Origin: Parachlorella kessleri
Lineage: Eukaryota > Chlorophyta > Trebouxiophyceae > Chlorellales > Chlorellaceae
Assembly: GCA_001598975.1 (NCBI GenBank)
Contig: BBXU01002474.1
Span: 1-24,952, forward strand
Length of the DNA: 24,952 nucleotides
Direction: 5' to 3'
The first letter of the stretch is position 1. Each line of letters begins with the position of its first letter. Positions 23,801-24,952 of the stretch are shown in pieces. Position numbers and translations under genes: made by a program. The notes beneath the pieces are model-generated. The model was not told where the DNA came from. It saw only the letters and a list, made by a program, of their open reading frames with translations, and did not search any database.

Positions 23801-24830
23801 TGTGATGAGTCTACGTGCTACCTAGGCAAGCGCAAAAGAGAGCTGCAAACAAAAAAACAGTCAGGTTGGGGTGATCATACAGCGAGAAGAACTGCTACCT
23901 GCTGTCCGGGGTGTACATTGGTTGGCTGCAGGGAGGTCCGCAAGGCTTGCCCTGAAGTGAGCCTGTGGGAAGCCGGGGAGCAATCTGGGCAATTGTATGG
24001 CAGTGTGGCTGGCCCAAGGCTCTCGGGTTCAGGCCGCTAAGCTGCCCCCGGCTACATGAGTCACCCATGAGCGACCCAGGCTGTGCTGGCCTGACTGCAG
24101 TGCAAGATGATGGCATATAAGTATGGCCTCATGAGTCACCCTTACACGAGCCAGGCTGTGCTGACCTGGCTGCAGTGCAAGATGATGGCATATGAGTACG
24201 GCCTCATAAGTCACCCTTACACGAGCCAGACTATGTTGGCATGTGATTGCAGTGCAAGATGATGGCTTATGAGTACGGCCCCAAGGATCTGCACAGGGTC
24301 ACCAAGCACCTGCGGCAGGTGAGAAGCTCTCTAAACTCACTTTGCTCACCCCCTATCCCAGGCTGACCGGGCCTGGAGTGCAGTGCATGGGACCTACTGA
24401 ATAAAACCACAGGCGGGGCCCAGAGCATACTGCACCCAGCCCCATACAGTTCTCCCTATCTCTACACTCTTTGCACTACCTGCTACCATTTACCATAGGC
24501 TAGTGACGCCAACTAGTCGAGGACCTCCAGGCAGGTCCCGGCCACTGTCCTGGTTGCTTGCAAGTGCTGGCATATCACAAAGAGTCCAGGACTCAGCGAC
24601 TGCCCCGCTCTATAGTCACCCCAACCCCAACCCTAAACCATATTTGAACCCTAAACCCTAATTCACCCTAAACCCTACCCCTTCAGGTGGGGCCTACCCT
24701 GTCGCCCTTCACGCTGTTCATCATGCGAGCCTGCCGCACCTGCCCTGAGCAGCGGCTGGACCAGCGGGCCGCAGAGAAGCGGCAGCTGAGGGCGAGGCTG
24801 GAGGAGTTCCTGGCGGCAGAAGGGGACAAG
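20858..24830 (+). CDS. large multi-exon gene of unknown function, partial at 3' end
   Basis: Clear exons are: 20858-20992 (start uncertain; ...VYQAGLLPLKDLRSVMLCLD), 21379-21544 (EVTCITEGQARSAISKWGDT...ALVWDLETRMVQLEV), 22309-22391 (HPTLDTPLVLGQLAPMAMYD), a mini-exon array 22443-22853, 23278-23353 (ALRSMTHPAAWGQVYANLWD), 23615-23760 (VLVLMLSSVIAVESRLSYVT...VVNLGQMVAKIL), 24253-24318 (CKMMAYEYGPKDLHRVTKHL) and 24687-24830 (VGPTLSPFTLFIMRACRTCP, then a charged coiled-coil-like helix L-R-A-R-L-E-E-F-L). Phases agree from 21379 on. The link between 20992 and 21379 is unresolved; a coding-like stretch near 21072-21220 does not fit in phase. The last exon ends in a donor AAG|GTAGGG, so the gene continues past the window. 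The product is helical and Leu-rich with no motif I recognise. Confidence 0.7.
21265..21309 (+). repeat. T10 then G-tract
   Basis: Ten T, an A, sixteen G, then G7 and G9 blocks separated by single A. It lies in an intron of the unknown gene, about 70 bases before the 21379 exon. It can form a G-quadruplex in DNA and RNA, and is prone to sequencing error. Confidence 0.9.
21490..21960 (+). repeat. five tandem copies (109 bases) of a 5' splice junction
   Basis: The exon end from CTTGTGTGGGACCTGGAG to CTTGTGGGCAG, its donor GTGGGT and about 55 bases of intron repeat at 21490, 21599 and 21708 (exact spacing 109). Two more diverged copies follow near 21795 and 21904. Each copy keeps TGTGGGCAG|GT. 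The unit is not a multiple of three, so the choice of donor changes phase. Confidence 0.9.
22309..23093 (+). repeat. 93-base mini-exon/mini-intron tandem array
   Basis: GAGCTGGCAG recurs at 22371, 22464, 22557, 22650 and 22743 (exactly 93 apart), then at 22833. Each unit is a 42-base phase-0 exon (S-T-P-R-I-F-D-E-L-A-A-L-G-Q or a close variant) and a 51-base intron GTAGG...GTGCAG. Exons: 22443-22484, 22536-22577, 22629-22670, 22722-22763, then a 39-base version 22815-22853 and a diverged one 23055-23093. A decayed copy without a good donor lies near 22939-22978. Confidence 0.92.
24080..24285 (+). repeat. three tandem copies (75-77 bases) of a 3' splice junction
   Basis: TGCAAGATGATGGC recurs at 24101, 24176 and 24253, each time just after a TGCAG acceptor and followed by TAT(G/A)AGTA(C/T)GGCC. 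The upstream part of the unit (GAGTCACCC...GAGCCAG) also repeats. Only the third copy continues into the full exon 24253-24318. The first copy has TAA in the exon frame. Confidence 0.88.
24421..24500 (+). repeat. dispersed repeat, diverged copy C
   Basis: The text CTGCACCCAGCCCCATACAG, then TTGCACTACCTGCTACCAT, follows the order of landmarks in copy A (11774-11915) with many changes. It lies in an intron of the unknown gene. Confidence 0.5.
24612..24680 (+). repeat. interstitial telomere-like repeats (CCCTAAA)
   Basis: Several CCCTAAA/CCCTAA/CCCAA units, some back to back (GAACCCTAAACCCTAA), end just before the acceptor CCTTCAG of the 24687 exon. They fit the TTTAGGG telomere type of many algae and plants rather than the TTTTAGGG of Chlamydomonas. 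Confidence 0.8.
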
Positions 24831-24952
24831 GTAGGGAGCCAAGTGGGTGATGAGGGCGAGCGTTGTAGGGGGCAGGCGTGAGCGGCGACCCGGCTAGGAC
24901 GGAAGAGTGGAGAGATACGAGAGCGCGGCTGGAGGCACGAAGGTTGTCGCGG

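Overview
The window looks like nuclear DNA of a green alga, most likely a chlorophyte of the volvocalean type (Haematococcus-like is a guess). The reasons are many short exons separated by GT-AG introns of about 50 to 800 bases, acceptors that nearly always read CTGCAG or TTGCAG, a TGTAA poly(A) signal just after one gene, plant-type TTTAGGG telomere motifs, and a plant-style gene set (an ABA4-like carotenoid protein, katanin, BolA, cytosolic ribosomal protein uL29). There are no operons, and genes lie on both strands. I built the exon models by hand from splice sites, reading phase and family resemblance, so boundaries have not been tested against transcripts.

Layout. 1-2076: one orphan minus-strand exon (219-332), then a stretch with a three-copy tandem repeat and a C-tract but no other supported gene. 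2077-6466 (minus): a sorbitol/polyol dehydrogenase in ten recognisable exons, riddled with tandem copies of its own splice junctions. 6958-8678 (plus): pieces of one or two multi-pass membrane proteins I do not recognise. 9450-9965 (minus): a short unrecognised gene. 10325-11513 (plus): an ABA4-like (DUF4281) integral membrane protein, a family tied to neoxanthin formation in plants. 12104-15475 (minus): katanin p60, the microtubule-severing AAA ATPase, complete in 11 exons with phases that all agree. 15806-16760 (plus): a BolA-family protein in three exons, divergent from katanin across 330 bases. 17358-19626 (minus): ribosomal protein L35/uL29 in six exons, exactly 123 residues. 19627-20857: no gene supported; it holds a telo-box, a 45-base near-perfect palindrome and low-quality reading frames. 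20858-24830 (plus, running off the end): a long many-exon gene of unknown function with three sets of junction-spanning tandem repeats.

The most striking theme is structural. In the dehydrogenase and in the unknown gene at the right end, tandem duplications of about 75 to 110 bases repeatedly straddle a 5' or 3' splice site, copying part of an exon together with the adjoining intron edge. In one case (22309-22853) each 93-base unit is a 42-base mini-exon plus a 51-base intron, both multiples of three, so any number of units can be spliced in, skipped or retained without a frame change. In another (5330-5740) use of an upstream copy of the acceptor gives an early stop. Katanin, BolA and L35 do not show this. 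Other notable points are a BolA with Gln where the family has its invariant His, a GC-AG intron in katanin, and a dispersed repeat family with three copies.

The genes are independent housekeeping functions (polyol metabolism, pigment chemistry, microtubules/flagella, Fe-S or redox handling, translation), and nothing suggests a gene cluster with one shared job.
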